From contig DASXEW010000001.1 in NCBI GenBank assembly GCA_036489885.1, positions 496,001 through 560,000 of the forward strand: 64,000 nucleotides of DNA, written 5' to 3'. A program made the position numbers and the translations under genes. Position 1 is the stretch's first letter. Every line of letters begins with the position of its first letter. Shown here one piece after another: positions 27,701 through 42,700 of the stretch. The notes beneath the pieces are model-generated. The model was not told the origin of the DNA. It did not search any database and worked only from the letters and a program-made list of their open reading frames with translations. The stretch comes from Candidatus Baltobacteraceae bacterium (lineage in GTDB: Bacteria > Vulcanimicrobiota > Vulcanimicrobiia > Vulcanimicrobiales > Vulcanimicrobiaceae).

Positions 27701-30700
27701 AGTACGATCACGACGCAAGGCGATCTCTCGAACGCAATCGCAGCGCAATCGATCGGCGGCGGCGGCGGAAACGGTGGTTTCGCGATCTCGGCTAGCGGCT
27801 CGGCCGGAACCGCTGCAAACTTTGCGTTCGGCGGGAGCGGTGGAACCGGTGGGTACGCGGGCGCCGTCAACGTGCTGAACACCAGTACCGGCACGATCGT
27901 AACGCATGGCGATCAATCCTCAGGGATACTTGCGCAATCAATCGGCGGCGGCGGCGGCAACGGCGGGTTCACGGTTGCGGCAACACTTACTGAAGCGAGT
28001 GCGGTCACGGCCGGATTCGGCGGAAGCGGCGGCAGCGGCGGATACTCGGGAACGGTCTATGTCACCAATGGTGCCGACATTACAACCCACGGTGATTCGT
28101 CCGGCGGAATAATCGCGCAATCACTTGGCGGCGGCGGCGGCAACGGCGGATTCAACGTCTCCGGCGGAATCAGCGGCAGTTATGCAATGACGCTCGGCTT
28201 CGGCGGGACAGGCGGGGACGGCAACACCGCAGGCGACGTCAACGTCACGAGCGGAAGCGCGACGAGCGCAGTTCAGATCGAGACATTTGGCGCGCAATCA
28301 GCGGGAATTGTCGCGCAATCGGTCGGCGGCGGCGGCGGCAACGGCGGCTGGAACATCGCAGGCTCACTATCGAGCGGACCTTCATTTACGCTTGGATATG
28401 GCGGCGGCGCGACGGCTGCATCGTTCGGTGTTCCATGCGGTGGCGTGATTCAGTGCGAAACCGGCGGCGCAGCCGGAAACGTCGCGGTCACCAGTAATTC
28501 GAACATCTTTACGTGGGGCGATCAATCGGCCGGCATTATCGCGCAATCGCTCGGCGGCGGCGGCGGCAACGGAGGCTTCAGTATTACTGCCGATCTTTCG
28601 ACGTCCAATGCATTCGGACTGAATTTCGGCGGCGACGGCGGTACGGGCAACACCGGCGGTACGGTGCTCGTCACCAGCGGTACTTCGACGTCTGCGGTGA
28701 CGATCCAAACCGTCGGAACGAATTCGGATGGCATCCTCGCGCAATCGATCGGCGGCGGTGGCGGCAACGGCGGCTTCGGCGTTGTCGGAACGGCGACCAC
28801 GTCGTCGAGTTTTACGACGGGACTCAATCTGGGGAGCGCAGGTGGAAGCGGTGCGACCGCATCGACGGTTACCGTTGCAAGCAATAGCGCGATCCTCACG
28901 ACCGGCGACAACTCATCGGGTATCGTTGCCCAATCGATCGGCGGCGGCGGCGGTAACGCGGCATTTACGGCGAGCGCATCGGTCGCTTCGACCGGAGTTG
29001 CCGGCAGAATGGATTTCGGCAGCGGCGGTTCGGGTGGCGATGCGGGTTCGGTAAACGTCAGCAGCTTGGACACGATCGTTACGACGGGGCAAAATTCGAA
29101 CGGCATTCTCGCCGAATCGATTGGCGGCGGCGGCGGCTTCGGTGGAATGTCGCTTCTGGGCTCGCTCGTCGACACGGCGACGAATGCGATTGGTCTCGGT
29201 CTTGGGAATGGATGCGCGAGCGGCGCGTCGTGCGGCGGTAACGCGACCGACGTCACGCTGACGAATTACGGCAGCATTCAAACGAGCGGTAACAACTCGA
29301 ACGCCCTCATCGCGCAATCGATCGGCGGCGGCGGCGGCGACGGCGGATTTGCAATCAGTGTCGGCCTCGCGACGCAATCGGGCATCGGGTCGAGCATTAC
29401 CGACGCACTCGGGTCGTCGGGCGGTGATGGCGGAAACGCCGGCAACGTGATCGTTGCTAATAGTGCTGCGATGTTGATTACTTCGGGTTCGCAATCCAGC
29501 GCGCTCGTTGCACAATCAATCGGAGGCGGCGGCGGCAACGGCGGCTTCGCGATCTCTGGAAACGTCTCGCCGGGCTGGGGATTGAACGTTGCACTCGGCG
29601 GCGGCGGCGGAAGCGGCGGTACGGCTGGAAACGTTACGGTTACGAGCTCGAGTCAAATCATGACGACCGGTGATCTTTCCGACGGCGTTATGGCGCAGTC
29701 GATCGGCGGCGGCGGCGGTAACTGCGGATTTGCCGTTGCAGCAACGGGCTCGACGGGACTCACTGCCACGACTGCCATTGGCGGTAGCGGCGGAAGCGGT
29801 AACTCCTCGGGCGTCGTCAGGGTGACGAACAGCGGCATCATCGTCACGGGCAGCGATGTCGGTGGCGTCGTTACCGGTACGGGTTCAACCGGTATTCTTG
29901 CGCAATCGATCGGCGGCGGCGGCGGTAATTCCGGATGGGCCGTTGCCGGCACGCTCGATCTCGGCAACGATGCTTCCATCGCGTACGGCAACAGTGCCGG
30001 TTCCGGTGGTAACTCTGAGAACGTACACGTCACGAACACGGCGAGCATCCAAACGTATGGAGATTCAGCCGGCGGAATTGTCGCGCAGTCGATCGGTGGT
30101 GGCGGCGGCAACGGCGGCTTTGCAGTCACCGGCGGAATCAGCGGCGGCAAGCAGCTCGGCTTCGCGGAAGGCGGCGCGGGTGGGAACGGAAGCTACAGCG
30201 GCAACGTTTACGTGCATTCCGGCACCGCTGCTGACGCTGTTACGATTCTTACCGCAGGCGATTTCTCGAATGGTATTCTTGCGCAGTCGATCGGTGGCGG
30301 CGGCGGCAACGGCGGCTTCGACGTGTCGGGAACGGTCTCGGCGGGATCATCCTTTACGCTCGGATACGGCAGCACCGGCGGCGACGGCGGGCACGCAGGT
30401 TCGGTCTACGTCAATAGCGTCAGCAACATTCAAACGTTCGGCGACTCGTCGACCGGCATTGTTGCGCAATCGATCGGCGGCGGCGGCGGCAACGGCGGAT
30501 TCAGCGTCGCCGGAAGCATCGCGGGCGCGAACTCGCTGACGATCGGGATGGGCGGCTCCGGTGGAAACGCGAACGTCGCGGGCGCCGTAACCGTTGACAG
30601 CGGGGCATCGACGAACGTCGTCGACATCTTTACGAGCGGAACGAATTCCGGCGGTATTCTCGCGCAATCGATCGGTGGCGGCGGCGGCAACGGTGGATTC

Positions 30701-33700
30701 GCGGCCGGCGGTGCAATCAGTTCTTCGAAAGCGCTCGCGTTCGGTGAAGGCGGCTCCGGCGGTACGGGAGATGATGCAAGCACCGTCACGGTAACGAGCT
30801 ACACCGACATCGATACCAGCGGCGACAATTCCGTCGGTCTCATGGCGCAATCAATCGGCGGTGGCGGCGGTGCGGGTGGCTTCGGTGCGTCGGGCAAGAT
30901 TAACAGCACCGGCGCGAAGGGCAGCTACACGTTCGGCAGCGGCGGAATGGCCGGCGACGGCAAGGCCGTTACGGTTAATTCGTACGATACGATCATTACG
31001 AGCGGCGATAATTCGGGCGGCATTCTCGCGCAATCGATCGGTGGCGGCGGCGGTTACGGCGGACTCAAACTTGCCGACACACTGGCTGCATCGCTCGGCC
31101 AAGACTACGGTGCTTCGGCCGGCAGCGGCGGTAACGGTGACGTCGTCAACGTCACCAATACCGGCAGCATTCAAACCAGCGGCAATAACTCGGTTGCGAT
31201 TACGGCGCAGTCGATCGGCGGTGGTGGTGGCGATGGTGCTTTGGATATCTCCGGAGGTTTAGCGACCGGCGGCGCTACGTCAGGGCTCAGCCATAGCCTC
31301 GGAACGAGCGGCGGTGTCGGCGGAAATGCCGGCAACGTCACGGTTGCCAACAGCGCTGTCGAAATCTACACGAGCGGCGCCGAGTCAGGCGGCATTCTCG
31401 CGCAATCGATCGGTGGCGGCGGCGGTAACGGCGGCGATGCAATCAACGGTAACATCGCGCCGGGTTGGGCGCTCGGAATTGGTCTCGGCGGAAGCGGCGG
31501 CTCGGGTGGATATTCGGGTACCGTCGGCGTTACGAATTCCAGCGTCATCATTACGAACGGCGATCTTTCGGACGCTATTGCAGCGCAGTCGATCGGCGGC
31601 GGCGGCGGTAACGGCGGCTTTGCAATCTCTGCGGTCGGCTCGACCGGAATGTCGGCGAACGTTGCAATCGGCGGTAACGGCGGAAACGGTAATAACGGCA
31701 ACGCGGTAACGGTCGTCAACACCGGCCAGATCGCGACAGCAGGCTCACAGTCGGATGGCATTCTCGCGCAATCGATCGGTGGCGGCGGCGGTAATTCCGG
31801 TTGGGCAATTGCCGGCACGCTCGGTCAAGGCAACGATGCATCGGTCGCGTACGGTGCAAAGGGCGGCGCGGGCGGAACCGGTTTCACCGTCGACGTTTCG
31901 ACGACCGCAAGCATCGAGACGCTCGGTGATTCATCGGACGGTATCGCGGCGCAATCGATCGGCGGCGGCGGCGGTAACGGCGGATTTGCAGTCGCCGGAA
32001 ATATTTCCGGCGGCTATTCGCTTGGGCTAGCGTTCGGCGGCGCGGGCGGCAGCGGAAGCGGAAGCAATAATGTCGGCGTAATCGCGGGCAGTGCCGGAGA
32101 CGCGATCTCGATTTTGACGAGCGGCGATTTCTCGAACGGCATTCTCGCACAATCGCTGGGTGGTGGCGGCGGTAACGGCGGATTCTCGGTCGCCGGCGAT
32201 ATCTCGAGCAGTTCGGCGCTTACGCTTGGCTACGGCGGCGCGGGCGGCGATGGCGGAACCGCCGGTACGGTTACCGTCAACAGCGTCAGCGACATTCAAA
32301 CGTTCGGCAATTCCGCAAACGGCATCATCGCACAATCGATCGGCGGCGGCGGCGGTAACGGCGGATTCAGCGTTGCGGGCGCGCTCAGCGGCGGCAACGC
32401 CTTGACGATCGGCCTCGGTGGTGCCGGTGGTAACGGGAACACTGCACAGACCGTAACCGTCGGCAGCGGCGCATCCGGAAGCGTCGTGGACATCTTCACG
32501 AACGGTGAAAATTCCGCCGGCATTCTCGCGCAGTCAATCGGCGGCGGCGGCGGTAACGGCGGATTCGCAGTTGGCGCGTCGGGATCGAGCTCGATGGCGA
32601 TGGCGTTCGGCGAAGGCGGCAGCGGCGGAACGGGCAACACGGCAAATACCGTAACCGTGACGAGCTACAGCGACATCGTCACAGCCGGCGACAACTCGAT
32701 TGGTATCGCTGCGCAATCGATCGGCGGCGGCGGCGGCTCGGGCGGATTCAGCGCATCCGGAAAAATCACGAACACCGGCGCGAAGGCGAGCTACACATTC
32801 GGTAGCGGCGGCTCAGCCGGCGATGGCGGTGCAGTTTACGTGACGTCGTACGATTCGATCGCGACCGCCGGCGATAATTCCGACGGCATTCTCGCACAAT
32901 CGATTGGCGGCGGCGGCGGATTCGGCGGGTTGAGTGTTGCCGGAACGCTCGCAACCGATCTCGGCATGAATTACGGCGCATCGAGCGGTGGCGGCGACGC
33001 GAACATCGTGTCCGTCACGAATTCCGGCGCGATTCAAACGTCTGGGCAAAACTCTGCGGCGATCGTTGCACAATCAATCGGCGGCGGCGGCGGTAACGGC
33101 GCAATGGATATCTCCGTTAGCGCAGCGAGCGGCGGTGCGACCGCGGGACTCAGTCACAGTTTTGGTACGAGCGGCGGCACGGGCGGTAATGCAAACAACG
33201 TCACCGTCGACAACACTGCGGCTGCGCTCCTGACGCAAGACGTTCAGTCCGACGGCATCTTGGCGCAGTCAATTGGCGGCGGCGGCGGTAACGGCGGTTA
33301 CGCAATCAATGGTAGCGTTGCAGCCAGCTGGGGCCTCGGAATGGCGCTCGGCGGCGCCGGCGGTTCGGGCGGTTACTCGGGTACGGTCGACGTCACGAGC
33401 TCGAGCGCCATCGTAACCAACGGCGATATTTCCGACGGCATCGCAGCGCAGTCGATCGGTGGCGGCGGCGGAAACGGCGGTTACGCAGTTTCCGCAATCA
33501 TGACGACCGGCACGTCGGCGAACATTGCAATTGGCGGCACCGGCGGCAGCGGTAATAACGGTAACGCCGTTACGGTCGAGGACACCGGCCAAATCGGAAC
33601 GGCGGGAGAAGCGTCGAACGGCATTCTCGCGCAATCGATCGGCGGAGGCGGCGGTAACTCCGGTTGGGCAATTGCGAGCACGCTCAGTCAAGGCAACGAC

Positions 33701-36700
33701 GCATCCTTCGCATGGGGAACCAGCGGCGGTTCCGGCGGCAGCGCCTCGACTGTTACCGTTACAACGACGGCGAATATTCAAACGGAAGGCGATTCATCAA
33801 ACGCCATCGCGGCGCAATCGATCGGCGGCGGCGGCGGTAACGGCGGATTCTCGATTGCAGGCGGCATCAGCGGCGGAACGGCGGTCGGATTATCGTTCGG
33901 CGGCGCGGGTGGAACGGGAAGTAATAGCGACACCGTCACCGTCAACGCGGGCGGCGCCGGCAACACGATACAGATTTTGACGAGCGGCGATTTCGCGAAC
34001 GGTATTCTTGCGCAATCCCTTGGCGGCGGCGGCGGCAACGGTGGCTTCCATATCGCAGGTGACGTCTCGAGCGGAACATCGCTCGGACTCGGTTATGGCG
34101 GCGCGGGCGGTGGCGGTGGGTATGCGGGAGCGGTAACGGTTGCAAGCGTTACCGACGTTCAAACGCAAGGCAATTCGTCGGACGGCATCATCGCGCAATC
34201 GATCGGCGGCGGTGGCGGCAATGGCGGATTCAGCGTCGCGGCTTCACTTGCGGGGACGAATTCGCTCGACGTAGCGATGGGCGGCGCAGGCGGCGACGGC
34301 AATTATGCATCGAGGGTAACCGTCGACAGCGGCGCGCTCGGAAACGACGTACAGATCTACACGAACGGCGAAAATTCCGGTGCCATTCTCGCGCAATCGA
34401 TCGGCGGCGGGGGCGGCAACGGAGGCCTCGCGGTTGGCGGTACGGCGAGCGCCAACAAAGCCTTGGCGTTCGGCGAGGGCGGCGGCGGCGGAACCGGCGC
34501 CGACGCTGGCATGGTAACGATCTCGAGCTACACGCAGATTTCAACGCTCGGCGACAACTCGGTCGGCATTACCGCGCAATCGATCGGCGGCGGCGGCGGA
34601 TCGGGCGGCGTTAGCGCATCCGGCAAGATCACGAGCACGGGCGTGAAGTCGACGTATACGTTCGGCAGCGGCGGAGCTGCGGGCGCCGGCGCAGACGTCG
34701 TTGCGGCTTCGTTCGACAACATTATTACGACCGGCGAAAACTCCGGCGGTATCTTAGCGCAATCGATCGGCGGCGGCGGCGGATACGGCGGCCTCAGTGT
34801 CACCGGTACGCTCGAAGCTGCGCTCGGGATGAACTACGGCGCAGCGGCCGGCGGCGGAGATGCTGGAACGGTGATCGTCAACAACACCGGCAGCATTCAA
34901 ACCGGTGGCGACAACTCGGCTGCGATCACGGCACAGTCCATCGGCGGCGGCGGCGGCAACGGCGCGTTCGACGTATCCGCAGGTTTGAGTTTTAGCGGCG
35001 GCGTCACCGGTGCACTCAGTCATAGTTTCGGAACGAGCGGCGGTACGGGCGGAAACGGCGTCGACGTCACCGTCTACAACAATTCGGCGCAAATTTATAC
35101 GAGCGGTTCGCAATCCGACGGCATTTTAGCGCAATCGATCGGCGGCGGCGGCGGCAACGGCGGGTTTGCCGTCGCAGCCAACATCACTCCCGGGTGGAGT
35201 CTTGGTGCATCGATGGGCGGCGCGGGCGGATCGGGCGGGACCTCCGGCAACGTTTACGTCAGCAGCTCGAGCACGATTACGACGAACGGCGACGTCTCCG
35301 ACGGTATTGCAGCGCAATCGATCGGCGGGGGCGGCGGTAACGGCGGCTTTGCGATCTCCGCAGTCGGCTCGGTTGGATTTGCGGCAAACGCTGCATTCGG
35401 TGGCACCGGCGGAAGCGGCAACAACGCCGACACCGTTACGGTCATCAACAACAACGCGATTCAAACTAATGGAACCGCATCGAACGGCATACTCGCGCAA
35501 TCGATCGGTGGCGGCGGCGGTAACTCTGGATGGGCCGTCGCTGCCACGCTCACGCAAGGCAACGACACGTCGTTCTCTTACGGAACGACGGGCGGCGCCG
35601 GTGGAACGGCGAGCACCGTCAACGTTACGACCAACGCAAACATACAAACGCAAGGCGATTCATCGAACGGTATCGCGGCGCAATCGATCGGCGGCGGCGG
35701 CGGTAACGGTGGCTTTGCAACGACCGACGGCGTAACGGGCGGTTTCAATCTCGGCCTCTCGATGGGCGGCGCCGGCGGAACCGGCAGCGGCAGCGGCAGC
35801 GTCGGCGTAAACGCCGGCAGCTCCGCGAACGCGATTCAAATTTTGACGAACGGCGACTTCTCAAACGGAATTCTCGCGCAGTCGATCGGTGGCGGCGGCG
35901 GCAACGGCGGATTCGATATCGTGGGCGGAATCGCGTCGGGTTCGACGCTTTCGGTTGCGCATGGCGGTGCAGGCGGCGATGCAGGAACCGCGGGATCCGT
36001 GACGGTGGCAAGCTTTACGAACATTCAAACGCAAGGCAACGATTCGAACGGCATCATCGCGCAATCGATCGGCGGCGGTGGCGGCAACGGCGGATTCAGC
36101 GTCGCGGGATCGATCACGGGATCGAACTCGCTATCGGTTGGCCTGGGCGGAGCCGGCGGCAACGGCAATACGGCATCAACGGTAACCGTTTCGAGCGGCG
36201 CGCTCGGTAGTGTCGTAGATATCTTCACGAACGGTGAATCATCGGACGGTATTCTCGCGCAATCGATCGGCGGCGGCGGCGGTAACGGCGGACTTAGCGT
36301 CGGAGGCTCGCTCAGCGCCGGAAAAGCGCTTGCAATGGGTGAAGGCGGCAGCGGCGGTACCGGAAATGATGCCGGAGCAGTCGGCGTAACGAGTTACACG
36401 AATATCGTCACGGTCGCCGACAATTCCGTGGGTATAGCAGCGCAGTCGATCGGTGGCGGCGGCGGCTCCGGCGGCGTGAGCACGAGCGGCAAGATTACGT
36501 CGACCGGCGCAAAGGCGAGCGTAACATACGGTAGCGGCGGATCGGCGGGCGCTGGTGAGGCCGTCACTGTCGGCAACGACGCGATGATCGTCACGAGCGG
36601 CAACAACTCGGAGGGCGTCATGGCGCAGTCGATCGGCGGCGGCGGCGGCTACGGCGGTCTGAGTGTTATTGGAACGCTTGCGACGACGCTCGGCATGGAT

Positions 36701-39700
36701 TATGGTGCGTCGGCCGGTGGCGGTGACGGCGGGACCGTTACGGTCGGTAACTCGGCCGACATTCAAACATCCGGTGAGAATTCGCACGCGTTGCTCGCGC
36801 AATCAATCGGTGGCGGCGGCGGCACCGGCGCGTTCGATGTTTCGGCCGGACTCGGTACGGGCGGACTCTCCGGACTCTCTCACAGCTTCGGAACGAGCGG
36901 CGGCACCGGCGGCAACGGCAGCGACGTGACATTGACCAACACGTCGAGCGAACTTTATACGACGGGCTCGCAATCCGACGGCATTCTCGCACAGTCAATC
37001 GGTGGTGGCGGCGGCAACGGCGGCTTTGCAGTCAACGGCAACATCGCATCGGGTTGGTCGCTCGGCCTCACGATGGGCGGCGCCGGCGGCAGCGGCGGAA
37101 CGTCGGGCATCGTCAACGTGACGAGCTCGAGCGTCGTCTACACGGGCGGCGATCTTTCTGACGGCATTGCGGCGCAATCGATCGGCGGCGGCGGCGGTAA
37201 CGGCGGCTTCGCAGTAAGCGCAACCGGTTCGGCCGGGCTCAGTGCAAACGTCGGCATCGGTGGAACCGGCGGCAGCGGCAACGATGCCGGTGCAGTCGCG
37301 GTGAACAACACCGGTCTCGTCGTCACGAACGGCAACGCGTCGAACGGCATCCTCGCGCAATCGATCGGTGGCGGCGGCGGAAATTCCGGATGGGTTGTCG
37401 CTGCGACGATCGATCAAGGCAACGACACGTCGATTGCGTACGGAACGACCGGCGGTTCGGGTGGAACGGCGTCGACCGTGAATGTTACGTCAACAGCGAA
37501 CATTCAAACGCAAGGCGATTCATCCAATGGTATCGCGGCGCAATCGATCGGTGGCGGCGGCGGTAACGGTGGGTTCGTTGCGAACGCCGGCATCAGCGGC
37601 GGCAAACAGCTAGGCCTCGGACTTGGTGGTGCGGGCGGTTCGGGAAGCGGAAGCAACGACGTCGGCGTAATCGCGGGCAGCGCCGGAAGCGCCGTACAAA
37701 TTTTAACCAGCGGTGATTTTGCGAACGGCATTCTCGCGCAATCGATCGGCGGCGGCGGCGGTAACGGCGGATTCGACGTGTTCGGCGGCGCAGCGACTGG
37801 CGGTTCGTTCAATCTCGCAGCCGGTGGCGGCGGCGGTGACAGTGGTACGGCCGGTACAGTTACCGTCAACAGCGTCAGCAACATTCAAACGATCGGCGTT
37901 TCGTCCGCGGGCATCGTCGCACAATCGATCGGCGGCGGCGGCGGCAACGGCGGATTCAGCGTCGCCGGTACGATTACCGGCGCGAATACGATGACGGCAG
38001 CGCTCGGCGGCGCGGGTGGAAGTGGTAACACTGCATCGACCGTTACCGTCAACAGTGGCGCATCGACCAACATGGTCGGCATCGTGACCAGCGGCGATGC
38101 AGCGGATGGTATTCTCGCGCAGTCAATCGGCGGCGGCGGCGGCAACGGCGGTTTCGCAGTCGGCGGCGATGTGAGCGCGGCGACGAAGGCGATGGCGTTC
38201 GGTGAAGGCGGCGCCGGCGGCAGCGGCAACAACGGTGGCGCGGTGAACGTCACGAGCTTCACACAGATCGCAACGACAGGCGACAACTCGGTCGCGATTT
38301 CGGCGCAATCAATCGGCGGCGGCGGCGGTAACGGTGGTTTCAGTGCATCCGGCCGCATCAGCAGCACCGGTGCAAAGGCGAGCTACACCTATGGAAGCGG
38401 CGGCTCCGCCGGCGACGGCGAGGCTGTTTCGGTATCAACCGCCGATACGATCGTAACGAGCGGAGAAAACGGCGACGCCGTGCTCGCGCAGTCGATCGGT
38501 GGCGGCGGCGGATTCGGTGGATTCAGCGTTATGGGTACGCTCGAATCCGATCTCGGAATGAACTACGGCGCGACCGCAGGCAGCGGCGGCAACGGCGGCA
38601 CCGTCGCGATCTCCAATGGCGGCAGCATTCAAACGACCGGTGACAATGCCACGGCGCTCACTGCGCAGTCGATTGGCGGCGGCGGCGGCGACGGCGCGTT
38701 CGATGTCACCGCAGGGCTCAATCTTGGTGGTTCTCCGACTTCGGCGCTCTCGCACACGTTCGGGACGACCGGCGGTACCGGCGGGAACGCGAACGACGTA
38801 ACGGTCGGCAACACCGCAGCGCAGCTGCTCACGAGCGGCGAGCAATCGGATGCCATTCTGGCGCAGTCGATCGGTGGTGGCGGCGGTAACGGCGGCTTTG
38901 CTATCGGCGGAACGATTCAATCCGGCTGGTCGCTCGGCGTGACGCTGGGTGGAAGCGGCGGCACGGGCGGTTCGTCCGGAAACGTTGGCGTGACGAACTC
39001 GAGCGTGATTGTAACGACCGGCGACATCTCCGATGCAATCGCGGCGCAGTCAATCGGCGGCGGCGGCGGCAACGGCGGTTTCGCGGTGAGCGCGACCGGT
39101 TCGGTCGGGACGACCGCGAACATCGCAATCGGCGGCGCAGGCGGAGCAGCAAACAACGCTGGTACGGTAACCGTCGACAACACAGGTCTGATCGGAACAT
39201 CCGGAAACTCTTCGAACGGCATTCTCGCGCAATCGATCGGTGGCGGCGGCGGAAATTCCGGTTGGGTCGTTGCCGCAACACTCGGTCAAGGCAATGACGC
39301 ATCGCTGGCTTACGGCACGAGTGGCGGTTCCGGTGGAACTGCAAGCACCGTCGGCGTAACGACGACCGCAAGCATTCAAACCGCCGGCGACTCTTCGAAC
39401 GGCATTCTCGCGCAATCGATCGGCGGCGGCGGCGGCAACGGCGGGTTCTCCGTAACCGGCGGCATCACGGGCGGCAAAGCACTCGGACTTGCATTCGGCG
39501 GCGCAGGTGGAACCGGCAGCGGGTCGGACGCGGTGACCGTGAATTCCGGCGCAACCGCAAACGCGATCTCCATTTTGACGAACGGCGATTTCGCGAACGG
39601 TATTCTCGCGCAATCAGTCGGCGGGGGCGGCGGTAACGGCGGATTCGATGTTGCGGGCACGGTTTCGGCCGGCTCGTCATTCTCCATCGCGCACGGCGGC

Positions 39701-42700
39701 GGCGGTGGCGACGGCGGAACTGCAGGCGCGGTCGACGTCGAGAGCTACACGAATCTGCAGACGTACGGCAACTCATCGAGCGGCATCGTGGCGCAATCGA
39801 TCGGCGGCGGCGGCGGCAACGGCGGCGTTAGCATCGGCCAAGACCTATCGGGCTTGAACGCGTTCAGTCTCGCAATCGGCGGCGCAGGCGGCACCGGTAA
39901 TACGGCAGCGGGCGTGACCGTCACGAGCGGTGATGCGAGTACGCTGGTCGACGTGTTCACGGTCGGCAACAATGCCGACGGCATACTCGCACAATCAATT
40001 GGCGGCGGCGGCGGAAACGGCGGCGCATCGATTGCGGGCGTCATCAGCGCCGGCAGTGCGTTCTCGTTCGGTCAAACGCTCGGAAGCGGCGGCGGAAGCG
40101 GCTCGACCGGATCCGATGTTGCGGTAACGAGCAACAGCGTCGTTTGGACGCAAGGTGAGAATTCATCCGGCATCGTTGCGCAATCAATCGGTGGCGGCGG
40201 CGGAAACGCCGCGTTCACCGCGACTGGAAAGGTCACGCAAACCGGAATCGGCGGATCGTTTAAATACGGTAGTGGCGGTTCGGGCGGTGATGCCGGTACG
40301 GTCAACGTGGCCAGCAACAATACGATTGTTACGGCCGGCGATAATTCGAACGGCATTCTCGCGCAGTCAATCGGCGGCGGCGGCGGATACGGCGGCGAGT
40401 CGCTTGCGAACACGCTTCTCACAGCTGCCGCGAGTGAAGTCGATGTCAACTACGGCAGCTCGTGCGCGAGCGGCGCTTCCTGCGGCGGCAACGCGAACGA
40501 CGTCAATCTCACGAGCTCCGGCAGCGTGCAAACGTCCGGCGCGAATTCGAGTGCACTGCTCGCGCAATCAATCGGTGGCGGCGGCGGCGACGGCGGTTTT
40601 GCGATCGCGGGCGGCATCTCAGCCAATTGGAACATGAAAACGGCGCTGGGCCGCAGCGGCGGCGATGGCGGTAACTCCGGCAGCGTCAACGTGCAGAACA
40701 CTGCAGCCGAACTCATCACGAGCGGGTCAGAGGCCGACGGCGTGCTCGCGCAGTCAATCGGCGGCGGCGGCGGCGCAGGCGGGTTCGCAGTTTCGGGAAG
40801 TATCACCGGCGGTTGGGGTCTGAATCTCGCGCTCGGCGGCAGCGGCGGATCCGGCGGTTCGTCGGACACGGTCACCGTCAATAGCTCGAGTCAGATATTC
40901 ACGAACGGCGACCTCTCGGACGGCATCTCTGCGCAGTCGATCGGTGGCGGCGGTGGAAGCGGCGGATTCGCGATTGCAGCGCAAGGCTCGCTCGGAATCG
41001 CCGGTAACATCGGCATCGGCGGCGGTGGCGGAAGCGGCAACGCCGGCAACGATGTATCCGTAACAAACACCGGTGTGATCGTCACATCGGGTACGGCGTC
41101 GAACGGCATTCTGGCGCAATCGATCGGCGGCGGCGGCGGCGACGCGGGCTTCGTCGTTGCAGCAGCGCTTTCGCAGACGAATGCCGCGACGCTCGGTTTC
41201 GGCGCATCGGGCGCAGGCGGATCGGACGCGGGAACGGTCACGGTTGCGAACGACGCAACGATCGGAACGAGCGGCTCGAACGCGCAAGGTATTGAAGCGC
41301 AATCGATCGGCGGCGGCGGCGGTAACGGTGCGCTGACGGTTGCAAACGGAATGAGCGGTGCCGGTGCGATCGGACTCAGCTTTGGTAGCAGTGCCGGCGC
41401 AGGCGGTAATGGCCAAGCCGTGAGCGTCAACAACGGCATGAATGTTGCGGGCATTTCGATTCAAACTACCGGTTTGGAAGCAAACGATATCCTCGCGCAA
41501 TCGATCGGAGGCGGCGGCGGCAACGGCGGCGTTGCGATTGCCGCGAACGAGTCGAGCGGAGCTGGTCTCGGTCTTGCAGTCGGCGGCAATGGCGGTGCTG
41601 GTGGAGATGCGGGCCTCGTACAGGTCAACAACAACGCGTTGCTTGCGACGACCGGTAATTTCTCGAACGCGATCATGGCGCAATCGGTCGGCGGCGGCGG
41701 CGGCAACGGTGCATTCGACGTTACCGGCGGTGGAAGCACGATGTTTGCCGCGACCGTCGGCATCGGCGGAAGCGGCGGTATTGCGGGCGATGCCGACGAG
41801 GTCGACGTCGTCAACAACAATCAAATCACGACCAGCGGTCAAGGTGCTTCCGGCATCATTGCACAGTCGATCGGCGGCGGCGGTGGAAGCGGCGGATTCG
41901 TCGTAGCCGGCACGCTCGCGCAAAGCGGCTCGTTCGCGGTCGCAGTGGGCGGTTCGGGCGGCGGCGGCGGAAACGGCGGCGCGGTCAACGTTACGGCCGG
42001 CGGAACGATCGGCACCTACGGTGCGAATGCGGACGCGGTCATCGCGCAGTCCATCGGCGGCGGCGGCGGCGACGGCGGATTCATGATCTCGAACTCGATT
42101 GCGGGCGCGAATTCGGTTGCGTTGACAATGGGTGCGAACGGTGGCACCGGCGGAAATTCGGGCGATGTCAGCGTTACGACGAATTCGGGCGCATCGCCGA
42201 GCGTGATCGTGACGGCGGGCTACGAATCGGCCGGCGTGCTGGCGCAATCGATCGGCGGCGGCGGCGGAAATACCGGCTTTAGCGTAGCCGGCGGCATCGG
42301 CGCGGACGGCGGCGCGAGCATGAATCTCGGAGCGCAAGGCGGCGCAGGCGGTAGCGCAGGCGCGGTCAGCGTGAACAACGCCGGCATCATTTCGACGACC
42401 GGCGAGCTTGCGAACGCAATCTCGGCTCAATCGATCGGCGGCGGCGGCGGAAATCTCGGTACGTCGGCAAGCGCACTCGCGCCGGGCGTTACGATCGGCG
42501 CGGTTCTCGGAGGCAGCGGCGGCGTCGCGGGTGACGGCAACGCAATCACGCTCAACAACAGTGGCGCGATCTTCACGACGGGCGATCTCTCGAACGGCAT
42601 CTTTGCGCAGTCGATCGGCGGCGGTGGTGGTTATATCGGCAGCCAGCTGCAAGGCATCACCGGCTCGAACGTTCAGCTCGGCGCAACGACCGGCACGGGC

